Assembly: GCA_037074705.1 (NCBI GenBank) | Contig: CM073594.1 | Coordinates: 62,306,509-62,370,508, forward strand | DNA: 64,000 nt | Source of the DNA: Zhengitettix transpicula | Taxonomy: Eukaryota > Arthropoda > Insecta > Orthoptera > Tetrigidae | Direction: 5' to 3' | Part shown: positions 11,585 to 23,075 of the stretch, one piece after another | How the letters are laid out: the number at the start of each line of letters is the position of its first letter | Numbering within the stretch: position 1 is the first letter of the stretch | Translations under genes and position numbers: made by a program | The notes under the pieces: generated by a model | Database searches by the model: none | What the model saw: only the letters and a program-made list of their open reading frames with translations | What the model was told of the DNA's origin: nothing

Positions 11585-13902
11585 ATATATATAAATACAC
11601 TGAGAAAAAATTACACAATGTTTTGTCTTCAATTCAGAATTTCATCACGTGTGTAATGGAGTAATTAAGTTACATACATTGTCAAATATATTATATAAAT
11701 ATTAGACAAATGTAAAATAAAATTATTTACACTATATCAATATTTGGAAAATATTTAACGAATAAATTTGGCCATGCGATGGAAGTTCTTTACTCCACTG
11801 CAAACCTGGTGAAGTCATTCAGGACGAAACGTTATACTAATCTTTTATTTATGTTGATAATTTATTTCTGACTGATTTTTCTAAATTAAAAACTATATAT
11901 AATTAATTATTAACTGAATTTACACCAGTATATTTTATAATATCCTTATAATTGTTTTCAGTATCAAATGATTAAAATTTGATTTTTATCGTTATAAAAT
12001 CAATATAATTATTATTTTCACTCTAACGTATTTATATAATGAAAGCCTAACTGATTTACACGACGATTAAATAAAAGTATCTTCCAAAAATACGGAGAAT
12101 TATTTTTACGGAGAATTATTTATTATTTAATGCCATCAGGAACTTTCTTAAAACTTTGAGTGTGAGTAAAAAAATTCAAATTCAGTTAAAGATAAACTAT
12201 TTTTTATTTCTCATCTGTTACAAAATTCGCACACCGAAGTCAGCAACACCGCCTCTGGTTTGACAGTAAGAAGGAACCTGAAGCTTGTAAATACAATGTT
12301 ATAGCGACGAAATATTCGCTACGACTAAAATTTTCTAGTACAATATTGGGTCTATTAATAATGTTCAAAATTAATTATCACTGTAATATTGTAATATGTT
12401 AGTTATTAATACAATGTATTTTAGGTATACATATCGTAATTAATTAATTAATTTATGCCCTACACTGCTGAAGAAACATTTTATCCTATGTCCCGAAATC
12501 AAGAAACAGTATTATTTACACAATATATTATTACGTAATTTCCACTGGCCAAAATTATTAGGTAAACTGCAATTGATTTACAACACTGTAACTACTAGTT
12601 TTAAGGTGAAAGTAAAGCGGAACCTTTAACAGTACCATTAGAGGTCAGCAGGGCAATCCTTTTCCTCGAGACCGTCAACATTACCTTTCCCCCTTTCTGC
12701 GAAACGTATCTTATCTCTGTAAGCTTTCGGGCTGATACATTGTTCTTTGATGCTGTGAAAAGAGGCTACACCGAACAAACTCAATTGAGGGTGTGTGTGT
12801 GTGTGTCTGAGTGGGCGTGACCCGGTCCAAGAGGAGAACGGGAAGGAAAACTAGAGAGGGCAGCAATCGACGAACGGCCATTGTTTAAAAACTTATCGAC
12901 TGCAACAATGGCCTGGCTTTCGCAGAGTTGAAATTGCGGAGGGAGTGGGGGGGGGGGACGGTGGGCAGGAAAAAAACGAGAGAAGAAATCTAGATGAAAG
13001 CGTCGGGCTTAAATTGAGTTTAGGCCATTACAAGTGCCTTACGAAAACACGGCAGAAAAGTTACTATTGCATTGCCGACTTTGAAGGCGAAAGTAATAAA
13101 AAAAAAGAAGAATGAACGAATTTATTGAAGAATAGTTTCGTTTAAATTTAGAGGTAGAGTTGGTGGTTTCTGTAATGAAATTAAAACACAGGGACTTTAC
13201 GACTTGGGAGTGAGTTACGTGGATGACTCGTCCTCGTTGTTTGGTGTTAAACCAAGCAATAAGAAGTGTACCAGGACCACCGACTCGAAAAATGATTCAG
13301 TTAAAAAAATCCATCACATTCTTTTATCAGAACCTGTTTTTATAGTCATTGGTTTTATTTTGCGAATTTTCACTCCATTACATTTTCTACAAGAAATTTC
13401 GGTCGAATCAGTCGCATTCATCAGGAGTTTGTTTTATAGAAAATTGATACAAGGTAACCAAAAACTTCCTATCTATCTAATGAACCGGTTCTGAACGTTT
13501 ATTAAGTGTAAAATAATGAAACATACTTAGAAACCAATCAGAATTAATTTAATGCTTTACTTATATAGAAAGCTAACTGACTTGACTTAAGAAGCAACCC
13601 TTACACAGTACCAATTTTCAAAAATTTAAATTCTTCAGTCATTTTTTCGGTAGATTTTTGGTCTAAATTTTGGTTGCAAATGAACCATAAAATTTATTAG
13701 ACGTAAATAATTTTATTGTTAAAGAAGTGATGTTACTGATGATTATGACCAAATATTAGATTTAGATTTATTATTCATTCCATTAGTCCTTGGTCAAGGA
13801 AATAGGATACGTCAATATAAGATTACAATAAAATTATAAACTAATACAATTACAATGTTTTAAAAAACAAACATTGTACTTTACTATATCTAATAAATAA
13901 AA
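11585..13902. other. no gene seen; AT-rich, simple repeats
   Basis: No gene is supported. The stretch holds one plus-strand CTGGTGA - stem - GACGAAACGTTA motif at about 11,806-11,838, a tandem repeat of TACGGAGAATTATT near 12,095-12,122, a (GT)n run at about 12,791-12,805, and a G run near 12,946-12,957. A minus-strand CCTGATGAATGCGAC...CGACCGAAATTTC motif lies at about 13,393-13,428. The 96-codon frame at 13204-13494 overlaps that motif and is not convincing as a gene. Confidence 0.5.
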
Positions 13903-14543
13903 CAGAGTGTATGTATGTATGTATATATATTTGTTTGTGTTCCTTATACAAATCTACACCGGTGGAGAAAATTTCACCAAATTTCGTACACGTGTTCTTT
14001 GCGACCAGGAAACAAACACTGATGGGTTGAGACGCGTCTGCCAACCCCCAGGAGTGGGGGTGTAAATATTCAAACGTGTTAAAACAGCTGATATTTGAGT
14101 CTGATAAATATTTTTAGGGATCAAAGAAATTGATAGTGTTTCTGAGGATGTTATATCACTATAATTTACATCATGGTAACGGAGGACCCTTAGGGTTCGG
14201 GGTGGACGCGCGTTACAGTAAAATAACGCTAATACAATCGATATTTGAGTTAAACCCAGTTTTTTGGAAGTAGCTGATTTTAATAATGACATTCAATCGA
14301 CCATCTATGCCCCCCGATGGACGGGGACGGAAATTTTCCAACATATTCAAACGGCGATGTATTCGTTGATTGAAACTATTTCAGGATCAACGAGTTCAAC
14401 CACCTTCTGAATGGGCGGTGAACTCATTTAGGGATAGGGGTCGAGTTGTGTTACATAAAAATAATCAAAAGCTACTTATATTGGAGTCAAATTGGGGGTT
14501 TATGTATAAACGACATCCCGGGGCAACGCCAGACACCCAGCTA

Positions 14544-14545
<2 letters not shown>
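13903..14545 (-). repeat. family B repeat, near-complete copy
   Basis: Minus-strand copy of family B. On the minus strand it starts CTAGCTGGGTGTCTGGCG, immediately next to a (TA)n run. It carries two internal units, each with a conserved block containing TTGAATATTTACACCC or its variant, at about 14,280-14,350 and 14,040-14,110. It ends through TTTCCTGGTCGCAAAGAAC, CACGTGTACGAAATTTGGTG and GTAGATTTGTATAAGG into a TACA-type microsatellite at 13,908-13,922. The same end is present at 36.25-36.37 kb. No conserved open frame was found. Confidence 0.7.

Positions 14546-14598
<53 letters not shown>
14543..14598. repeat. (TA)n microsatellite
   Basis: An uninterrupted TA run of about 54 bases directly abutting the GCTAG terminus of the minus-strand B copy. 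It inflates short open frames of alternating Tyr-Ile on both strands, which should be ignored. Confidence 0.95.
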
Positions 14599-14604
<6 letters not shown>

Positions 14605-16819
14605 GATAAGGAATAACAATGTATAAGTCAATATAATATTTGAAATATAAAGGTTAATTTTTAACATTCTTGCAGTGTAAAAATAAATGTTACCAATCAT
14701 AAAGTAATTCTGAACCAAATTAAAATTAAAACTTCTACAAAACATTTATAAAATTTTAGAAAGATTTTACCAAATGTTAAAAAAATAAAGTATTATAATT
14801 GTTTCTTAATTTTTAAGGTATTATGATGTGAATTTAGCGTATTTATAGTTTAATAATTATTTTTATTTTAGGGGTGTTTTATATGAAAAATATAATCCAG
14901 TTATTGAGCGGATGAATAATTTTGTTTGTATAGTATACATTTTGTTCCAACCGTAATCTGCGAAAATAATGCTTTTTATGATAATAACAAATTTATATAT
15001 TATAATTTTCCGCATGAAAGTCTGAATGAAGATACAAGTAAGTTTCGAAACTTTTTTTTAATTAAATAAATACATTGTCCGAAATTGGCCATAAGCCGCT
15101 TTATAAAATTCATAAATTTTGTTCAGCGTCTACAATTTCAATATTATTCCAATAAAATTATTCACTGAATTAATTTTTTCATTAAATAACGCCTGGCAAT
15201 GTCCCAAATATCTGTGAAGAAACGTTGAGTTTTACTTGAATTTTTATTTTAAACTTCAATCTATTAACGTATTAATATAAATTTTAATTAATTCCGAAAA
15301 TAAATTGTAGGGACTTTTTTTGACCATGTAACATTTTTTTGTGTATTGGCATAATATAAGGTTTCATTTTGGAATATAAATTTTGTGCCAACCGTTTGAA
15401 GCCATTAGTTATACTTTGTATTGCTTAAACCTTCACCGAGATGGCTGTCTCTCTAGGAATGAGGCTGAACCGACTAGGTCCAAGTTTACGGACTCTCAAG
15501 CACACGCATCTTTCTACAGAGTTCCATTACTGTTCGAAACGTTGGTTGTCCTTTAATTCTCTTTACTATACTTTCTTTGTTTCTCATTTTCTGTTCTTCA
15601 CATTTCTCTAGTTTCGCAACTCGTCTTGCTATATATATTTGTCTTTGACCTGTCCTCATCCATATAATGTTCCTCTTTTCACTGCTTTCTCTTCGCAAAA
15701 TTATTTTACAGAAAATTAAATTATATTACAGAAAATTAAATTTTGAGGTTTAATAAATATAAAGAAAATAAAATGGAATGTGTGCCAGTATAAAAAATAT
15801 AACTAATGTTAATTTGTTTGATTAACAAATATTTTCATCAACAAATATACAGTTGAAGAATGTTGGATTCCGTCGGTGGAAAGGTTTTGGAATAAAAATG
15901 GGTATTTTAAAAAAAGTGACTCTAAAAGGAGCGAAGTTAAAAAATATAAACTTAAGTTTTCAGATTTTTTCTTGTTCTATATATGCTATTATAACAATAA
16001 TTATTCATCTGGTATCCTAAAAATTAGGCTATGAATGAATGGAACAGTAAATTGTAGGTATAGAAAGAGTTTAAAGACATTCTTACTGACGGTGCAGCTT
16101 AGACAAAGTCAGCTTCGATTCCCGGCTCAGTTTACTTCAGAATGAAAAAATCGTCATTGCTTTAATAACATGGATTTATATTTACAGTCTTCTCTAAAAC
16201 TCAATTTTTTTGTGAGATTAAAATTATCATACGAATAGTGGATGGCAGACACAGAAAAAGAAAATAAGGGAGTGTAAATCGGTCACTTAATAACGAAACT
16301 GTATTGTTCATTTCTAAAATATACATGTTAAATTCTGTTTTCCCCCGACAGTTATACTTAACGCGTTGCTTGCTAATTGCACGAATTATATTTTAAGGAG
16401 ACCATCTGTATGCAAAGGCACAGACAGCATGCAATTACACAACTCCCTCCCACTCCCAACCCATTAAAAAAAAAGAAATCTACGCACTTTAATACGCATC
16501 CATAAAGGAACACGCGCGAGATGCTTTTTAACCCTTCAGAAAATTACCATAATAAACGGTAAACCTCACTGTTTCGTTTGGCTTTCTAGTGAAAAAATCT
16601 TCTTACTGCTTTCATAATTATAACTGTTATATTAAGTTTTTTACTTCATGAGCTTTATTATTTAATTATGGAATTCAAACTCGCACCTACAGTTTACTTC
16701 TCCATTCTTTATTCCCTCCCCCCCCCCAGAATTTCTCCTATTACTAAGTTTATTTTCTGGGGGCATCTCATACTCGGTACAGTATTTTTTCAAAACTAGG
16801 CTCATGATTCTCCCAGTCA
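14599..16819. other. no gene seen; AT-rich
   Basis: AT-rich sequence without a supported gene. A 70-codon basic minus-strand frame at 15486-15698 (rich in Arg, Lys and Glu) overlaps a GTTCGAAACGTTGG site. It has no recognisable domain, so I leave it uncalled. A direct repeat of TTACAGAAAATTAAATT occurs at about 15,707 and 15,726. A run of about 10 C is present at 16,717-16,727. Confidence 0.5.
16088..16150 (+). repeat. possible tRNA-like SINE B-box region
   Basis: The sequence AGCTTCGATTCCCGGCTC matches the B-box consensus of tRNA genes well. The surrounding DNA does not fold into a tRNA cloverleaf by eye, so this is not a tRNA gene. It may be a decayed tRNA-derived SINE. Confidence 0.25.
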
Positions 16820-17035
16820 ACCTGATGCAGGATTTTCTAGGGTTTGTCCTGCATTACTTTTAGGCGAATGCCGGGTATGATCCTTAAACTATAGCCTGGG
16901 GACCCTAGTTAACCCTTGGCTACCTTCCCCTACCCTTCCGCATCCCCCCTTTCAAATCCCTTCCCTTCGTATGCTATCCAAGGGGAGTTGCCGCCATGTG
17001 GATTACCCTCATGCAGACTGATACCATAAAAAAAA
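16820..17035 (+). repeat. family A copy, 5'-truncated
   Basis: Sense-strand copy beginning in the middle of the element at CCTGATGCAGGATTTTCTAG. It runs through TTTAGGCGAATGCCGGGTA, GTTAACCCTTGGCTACC, CTTCCGCATCCCCCCTTTC and GTGGATTACCCTCATG. It ends in an A-rich tail (ATAAAAAAAA) at about 17,026-17,034. It is followed without spacer by a second copy. Confidence 0.85.
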
Positions 17036-17215
17036 CGGAAGCGCGTGGGACAAGTACCAAGAGCCTGACCTACCTGACGCAGGTTGTCTACGGTTTGTTC
17101 TACATAACTTTTAGGCGAATGCCGGGTAGAAACCTTTAAACTATACCCCGGGGGGCTCTTGGCTATCATTTACTATGCTTTAAAACCATGTCACCATGTG
17201 GATTACACTACTGTA
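17036..17215 (+). repeat. family A copy, diverged, in tandem
   Basis: Starts right after the A-tail of the previous copy at GGAAGCGCGTGGGACAAGTA. It runs through CTGACGCAGGTTGTCTA, TTTAGGCGAATGCCGGGTAG and CCATGTGGATTAC. The middle (CCCTTGGC...CCGCATCC part) is shortened and scrambled. It ends without a clear A-tail. The head-to-tail arrangement suggests that one copy inserted at the tail of the other. Confidence 0.8.
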
Positions 17216-18029
17216 ACACGTTCTTCTAAAAAATGGGATTTCTTAAATAAATAAAAAATACAGTCAAGTTCTCGGGAAAAATTTATTAGGTAAATAAACC
17301 CCCTAAAAATCGTCTATTACAACGATCCGTCCACATTTATGGTCCATTTTCGGACAGATAATATACACCATTGGAGGACGAAACGTTATATATGTATTGT
17401 TCATTTATTTTTGAATTCATAATTAGGAGATTATTTTAAAAAAGATTTATTATTATTATTATTACTCTTGTGTGACAGAAATCTTTATTTTTACGTTATT
17501 CATGATTTCGTTTGATTTTAAATTTTTTTTAGTGGTCACAAATAAACAATTTAATTAGCTATGGTTATAAAAAATTATATTACAAGTTTCAGAGTCATTT
17601 GCAAAATTAATTGTAGAATGTAGAATGAATATTAGTATTAAATAAAATATCTGTATATATAAAAATATTAATTTTTTATGCCCACTACACCAGATATGAG
17701 TAGAATAACAATTAAGGTAAATAACTATAGTTGGGAGCGTTATTCTACAAAGATTTTTAATCCTTCACTTACAATTGACAGTGATTGGAGTATGAAAGTT
17801 TAACAATGCAGATATAAGCAAAACCGAGGTAATCATTATTATGGTTCCTTATAAAGCAATATAAAGCAATTGGTTACTTCTATACCTGCTATTTTAATAA
17901 CGAGTAGCATTTTTAATACCTTTTTTTAAATAAGAACATTCTCTATGTAAGTATGTACTTGGATTCTACTATTGGAAATGCTTTGCGAATCGGAAAATAA
18001 TTCACTATTTAATATTCGGTCTTCTTCAC
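17216..18029. other. no gene seen; AT-rich
   Basis: AT-rich. A GGACGAAACGTTATATATG site at about 17,373-17,391 belongs to the GAAACGTT motif set. A short trinucleotide run (ATT)n lies near 17,447-17,464. No gene is supported. Confidence 0.5.
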
Positions 18030-18690
18030 CATTGTAGGCTTTTTTCCAATATATCGATTTGCTTTTGACTTAAATTCTGTGTAAATTCCCGGTCTACATA
18101 CGAGTCCAAAACACTAGTGATAGCATCATAATTACCGCTTGTAATTTTTGCTGAATGAGCCTTTTTCATAAAATTAATTCTCACTGATTTCCGCGTGGGA
18201 CCACTGCTACGAGCTGTTCGCTTTATCACTGAGTCTAGTTCTTCCACTATACCTAAAGTATATTATCTCCCCTTATGATAAAGTATTACTTTCATAAGCT
18301 CTGCAAGTCATGTTACATTTATTTCCATTGAACCAGCTGTACAGTATGTAATAAAGCATCATGTCTGCATTCCTGATATTCTCAAGCTTTTCTTGAATAA
18401 TAGGTGCAGCTTTGGCCGTATTACTTGATTTCAGTATTAGGTACTGGCTGGGAAAATATCCAACCTTTTATCAAAGAAACTAATCTACCTATCAGCAAAG
18501 AGTGCCCGCCTGCTTAGAAACGGATATACAGTAGGCTAAAGATGGCGAAAATACCTAATATTAGCAACATGCTCCTTCAAGTGCTACATCAAGTGAATTT
18601 TCTGGTCAATACGGAGAAGATTAATATCTGCTTCTTTTTCCTCTACAAGAAACTTGACGGTTTCATTTTCAACTATATATTACCAAATTT
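18030..18690 (-). pseudogene. minus-strand coding remnant with ankyrin-like segment
   Basis: Three minus-strand segments have the look of real protein but lie in different frames. First, at about 18,590-18,668, ETVKFLVEEKEADIN followed by LLRIDQKIHL resembles the helix-turn core of an ankyrin repeat. Second, at about 18,273-18,460, there is an open segment with SQYLILKSS, EKLENIRNADMMLYYILYSW and NGNKCNMTCRAYES, ending at a stop. Third, at about 18,026-18,247, an open segment runs EELDSVIKRTARSSG ... NYDAITSVLDSYVDREF ... SQKQIDILEKSLQW to a stop. Joining them needs frame changes, and the gaps are too short for ordinary introns, so a decayed gene or transposon-borne gene is likelier than a working one. 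I do not recognise the family beyond the ankyrin-like piece. Origin (host duplicate, transferred gene or mobile element) is open. Confidence 0.4.
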
Positions 18691-18920
18691 ATGTTGGATA
18701 AGAAGATAATTATTGAATTTAAACGAAGTCTCATTTCGAATTTATTAATTTTAAATAAATATTTAGTGGAAAATTATTTAATTTTTGACTGATAAACAAT
18801 GAATGAAATATTTATAGTCCATTAAATAGAGAAAACACGACGGTTCAACCGGAGAAGATAAGGTTTTCTTTTGTGAACGGAACAGAGGTGAGGTATGAAG
18901 CGCGATAGTTTTATTATTGA

Positions 18921-19797
18921 CTAGCTGGGTGCCCGGCGTTGCCCGTGTCTTATTTATATAAACCCGAAAAAGAATTTAATTCTATATTAATCTTAAGTCA
19001 AGAAGACACAACCTAAATCTAACTATTCCTAGTTCCGTACACAATTTCGACCAATAGTGCTTTAATTGAACAGCTATAAAATACATTGAATTTTATTGCA
19101 TCAATCTCAACAAACATACCTCCGAATTTCTTTACCAATACATAAATATACTGCATTAATTTAATAGCTGTAAGATACGATGAATTTAATTGCATAATAG
19201 CAACAAACATACCATCGTTATTCTTTAGAAATATAATTCTCCGCTAACAAATAATTGTCAGTAAGTCTTCAGACAGTACTTCTTGAGTATTGCAGGATAT
19301 AATTGTCCATCAGTATTCGCACATTACGAAAGATTGAAGTGATCAAATTGATAGCTACATTCCAAATGTAAAGAAATGGTGGCCATATTGCACTCACTAA
19401 ATTAACTAACATTTTCCGCAACGATTGTAAAGTATTTTGTATTGTTTTTTATTATCACTCGATGGAGTATTACTGGATAGAATTATACTTTTATTCAATG
19501 AAAATATTTCTGCTTCATTTCATTACTGAAAAATCGAACTATTTCCTTTGTTCGTCGCGTAGTAACGTCTCTCTCTGTCGCGTGATGTCATGATATATTG
19601 GCGCGCAGTAATTTATCACTTAATGATCACTTTTTAAAGTTATAATTATTTTCACATTTATGCTAGGCGTTTCTCACCCTCACAGTACCGTTTCTCGTAT
19701 TTTGAAGAATATGTGTACCAATTTTTGTTGCATTCTGTCCACGCGATAAAATTTGAATAAAGAACAACGTAAATACATACATACATACATACATACA
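18921..19797 (+). repeat. family B repeat copy with internal duplication
   Basis: Begins GACTAGCTGGGTGCCCGG followed by CGTTGCCCGTG, the family B left end. It closes in a (CATA)n/(TACA)n run at 19,773-19,797. The interior includes two copies, about 95 bp apart, of a block with TTTAATTGAACAGCTATAAA and TTGCATCAATCTCAACAAAC. The first is at about 19,061-19,121, and the second, with variants, at about 19,155-19,213. The interior differs from the other B copies, so only the ends define membership. Confidence 0.55.
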
Positions 19798-20714
19798 AAT
19801 ATACATCCTTTTTTATTATATAGAAGTAGATATATATTTTTTTCATTCTAATATAATTAGATATTAGCAAGGGTTGGGAGCTTGGAAAGTTGGAATTTGA
19901 CCAGGCGCCGCCGTGGCGGACAGATAATCCCTAAGGTCTGGACTTAGACACGTAGGCTGTTGACCCTCGGAAGTTACCTGGACTGTCACACCGTGGGAAA
20001 CGTCTCTCCAAAAATCCCAGAATTTAAATTATTACGTGAGTGCCTGAACCAATCACATTTCTTGGTTCAGGAAAGATCGATCCAAAGATGATCGAGACAA
20101 TTGATATTTTACATCCAGCGAATGGGCTGTAAAGAAAGTGTAGACAGACTCCTTGACGAACCGTCGCCAGGGACGGACTTACAGCCCCAGACTTGCAGTT
20201 TTTCAGAGGACTCGGAGAGATCGGGGGTGCCACATGATCACGGCCATAGATCAACGCGAGGTAACTGCCAAGTGTCTCAATCCTTGACGCGCCTGGGGGA
20301 ATTACCGTAAACTATAGCTTAACGTGGGATTAAGGGATCAGATTGTTTTGCCCAGCTAGCTGAACAAACATAATTTGTATTTATTTTATTTTTGTTCATG
20401 TTCAGTTAAATAATTAAAATTTTTTTGAAAAATATCGCTTTAATTTATCATTTAATAAACCTACCACTACAGGTAATAAATAGTCAGGAAGGAAATATGT
20501 GTAAAAGGGGTATTATACTGTGTTTTAAAGTAGCGGTTTAAATAGAGAGATGACTCCATTCACTAGTCTGAAAATAGTTTGCGTCGGACAGAAAACAGGT
20601 TTCACAACGTTTGTAACCTTCAGTGAAATTATTCTGTGATTTCAGTTGATTTTGAAGAACCCATACATTACTTTATAAATTAAGGTGTTGGCTTTTCTTG
20701 TGTTCTAAAAACTA
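19798..20714. other. no gene seen; moderately GC-rich patch
   Basis: The part at about 19,890-20,330 is GC-richer than its surroundings (GACCAGGCGCCGCCGTGG, CCGTCGCCAGGGACGGAC) and may be a decayed repeat or a regulatory patch. Open frames on both strands at 20.02-20.31 kb show no domain. The remainder is AT-rich. Confidence 0.45.
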
Positions 20715-20955
20715 ATTTTTGTACAGACAAACTTAAAATAGAGAAACGAAAACTAAGAAAATTTAAATTTAAATAGTGCCGGACGTTTCGGCGCGGATTG
20801 GCGTCACGGCGAAAAAATTAAGGCTGAGTCTTAAGACATGTTCTTAAGTTTTTCTCCCTTATAAAATAGACGCCTTTCCGCGTCAAAACGACCGGCACTT
20901 TTTAAATTTTCTCAGTTTTTTTGTCTCTATTTGAATTTTGTCTGTACCAAGGTCG
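20715..20955. repeat. 240-bp palindrome with CGTTTCGGCGC core
   Basis: Two inverted arms of about 105-115 bp meet at a nearly symmetric centre (CTTAAGACATGTTCTTAAG, about 20,831-20,849). Paired blocks are TACAGACAA with its complement near 20,937-20,945, AGAAAATTTAAA with TTTAAATTTTCT, and AGTGCCGGACGTTTCGGCGC with GCGTCAAAACGACCGGCACT. The arms are imperfect. Each contains a GAAACGTCCGGC-like block, which links this palindrome to the GAAACGTT motif set. Nothing coding is seen. Confidence 0.8.
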
Positions 20956-21720
20956 TTTTTAACAAACTGTATTTTCTATGTTATATATTTTTTATATAGG
21001 CAAAATCTAGTTTCATTTCCTCGGTTTCTTGCTCGTGCAACAGCTCCTCTCGACTAGACTTCGTTACGCCATCATTTGAGCAGATTCCGATGCAGGAGGC
21101 ACCCTTCGTCCACCATTTCCCGTGCATGCAAGCACGCGCAGGGGATGAAGAGTTTCCCAGTGCACTGCAACTTATAACGGAACCCATAAAACGTTTGTGA
21201 GGCGGAAGAGGTGGTGGCTGGTGTGGAGGGGGTGGGTGGTAAAGTTTCGTCTGTGGTTGCTTTGTAGAAACTGCAACTGAGAATTCATTATGTTCCACAA
21301 AGCTCGGGAAAATTTCACTGGTACCAGGGCGGGGAAAAAAAAAGTAATCTATCACGACACGGGAGAGTATTGCTCGCTATTGATCAGTCTCGCTTTTATC
21401 TCTTCTCTAACTCTATCTGTGTATTAAATTAAAAACTCATTTCTGGGAAAAATAAAATTTACCTTGAAGGATAGTTGAAAAGTTTTACTGCCAATGAAAA
21501 GTTTTCTCCAGTCGGTAAAATTTACGAGAATACGTAGAGGGCATTTTATATTTATTTTATTGTAGAATGAATGTTTTTTTTTCCGGTGTACATAATGGAT
21601 GAATTTTTCCCCGAGAGTCAGCTCGTCGAAAACACGCGACTGTTCGATAACTGAATACGTCATCACCATTACCCGGCTGGGTTCTCTTGAAAATATTCAT
21701 ACATTTAATTTATAATTCTT

Positions 21721-22905
21721 ACTAGCTGCGTTGACGGCGTTGTCCGGGTATTTATTTAAATTATCCCGGAGAAGGAATTGATTCGACACTCTTGCTAAAC
21801 ATTTCATATAACCAGCGCCAGTGTTCGGAACATTTACACATTTACGTTCCCCTCCCCAACCTAACCCCTCGGTATCTAACTTCAAATAATCCCGGATGAT
21901 GAATGACGATTCTTCAAAAACCCAGGAATTCTCCTACTACATAAAATAAGAGATTCTAAAATATCCCGCCGTATTAAAAGTGTAAAATACTCGGTAACTT
22001 ACTAAAGTCTAAAAATTTTCCGGTACCTTCAAGTAGTAAAAAAATACAACCTTTAACTACACAGAGAACAAAATATAGCTGGTACCTTAAGGAGATAAAA
22101 AATACTCCCAGTATCTTGAGAGGGTCAAAACTATTCCGGGTAACTTTTTATCAACCACCTCCACAACGAGGAACATAAAATTTCATTAACCGCAATGGTT
22201 TATGCGAAAATTAAACTCGGCGACTCCTATAACCCCGGAATCGGCAAAAATATCGGTCTTTTTTTGAAGTTTTTAAATGTAAAACCTTATCTCAGTCCTT
22301 ACCGTAAGGGTGCTTCCATCCGTTGCATTTTTGAGTCGAAATTAGACATTTAGAAATTCTGGAATAACACTATCAAATTCAGCGACACTGCAAACGTTTC
22401 TTCCAGATTTCAAGATTCGACACCAGTCTCATTTGTTTACTCATTACTTTAATGTGACGGCCTTTTCCCACTTTCTCCCCCACCTCCGCATCTAGGAGCT
22501 GAGCTACAGCTTAACTGACAGTTAAAGTCAGAAATAAACTCATTGACTTCTATAAGCATGACTTTGACACCAATATCGGTTGTATCGCGTTATTTATATG
22601 TATTGACCCACCACCCCTACCCTTAGTAGTGTTGAGTTACCACGCTGTTAGAGGTTGAAATTATACACTAAAATATCTTTAGATAAATTATTAATCTCAT
22701 CGACCCAGGAAACGTAGACGCTTAAAACGGCCGCTGTAGCATTTTTTTTTAAATTTAATCCCCGATTGCCCCTTGGAATTGCCTAACGCTTCAAAAGGCC
22801 GACAGAAACCTTTGCGGGGGTGTGCGCAAGAACTCACCAAAGTTTCATTGCAATCGGATGAATGGTTTAGGAGCGTATAGACATTGTTTTTTTATATATG
22901 AGAGA
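21721..22905 (+). repeat. family B repeat, longest copy
   Basis: Starts ACTAGCTGCGTTGACGGCG followed by TTGTCCGGG. Inside are diverged reiterations of blocks such as AAATTAAACTCGGCGACTCC, AATATCGGTCTTTTT and GAGGTTGAAATTATACAC. It ends with CTCACCAAAGTTTCATTGCA and ATCGGATGAATGGTTTAGG, the kind of sequence often seen in 3' tails of RTE-type retroelements of arthropods. The last part, TTTTTTTATATATGAGAGAG, directly precedes another B copy. No retained coding sequence is recognisable. Confidence 0.6.
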
Positions 22906-22907
22906 GA

Positions 22908-23075
22908 CTAGCTTGGTGCCCGGCGTTGCCATAATTGAACGCAGTGACATCCATAACCACGGATTTTAATCCAATCTGGATTGAAATTCTACACAAAAAT
23001 ATTTGTAGAAATGCTTTCTATCTCATTGACCATGAAAATTTTCTTTAGACCAACATATCGCCCGTTTCTATGCCT
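22908..23075 (+). repeat. family B repeat, 3'-truncated
   Basis: Starts ACTAGCTTGGTGCCCGG followed by CGTTGCC. It continues with AACGCAGTGACATCCATAAC and AATATTTGTAGAAATGC, blocks shared with 2.1 kb and 35.8-36.0 kb. It fades out after about 23,070. It sits head to tail behind the 21.7-kb copy. Confidence 0.65.

Noticed and set aside
14500..14745. Tyr-Ile-rich frames as a membrane or repeat protein
   Set aside because: They are the translation of a TA microsatellite on both strands.
16088..16150. tRNA gene
   Set aside because: A good B-box-like sequence is present, but no acceptor stem, anticodon arm or D arm can be formed.
20981..21355. 124-codon minus-strand frame with a proline-rich segment as a gene
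   Set aside because: The Pro-rich part comes from a GGT/GGGT-rich simple stretch. There is no domain and no splice evidence.
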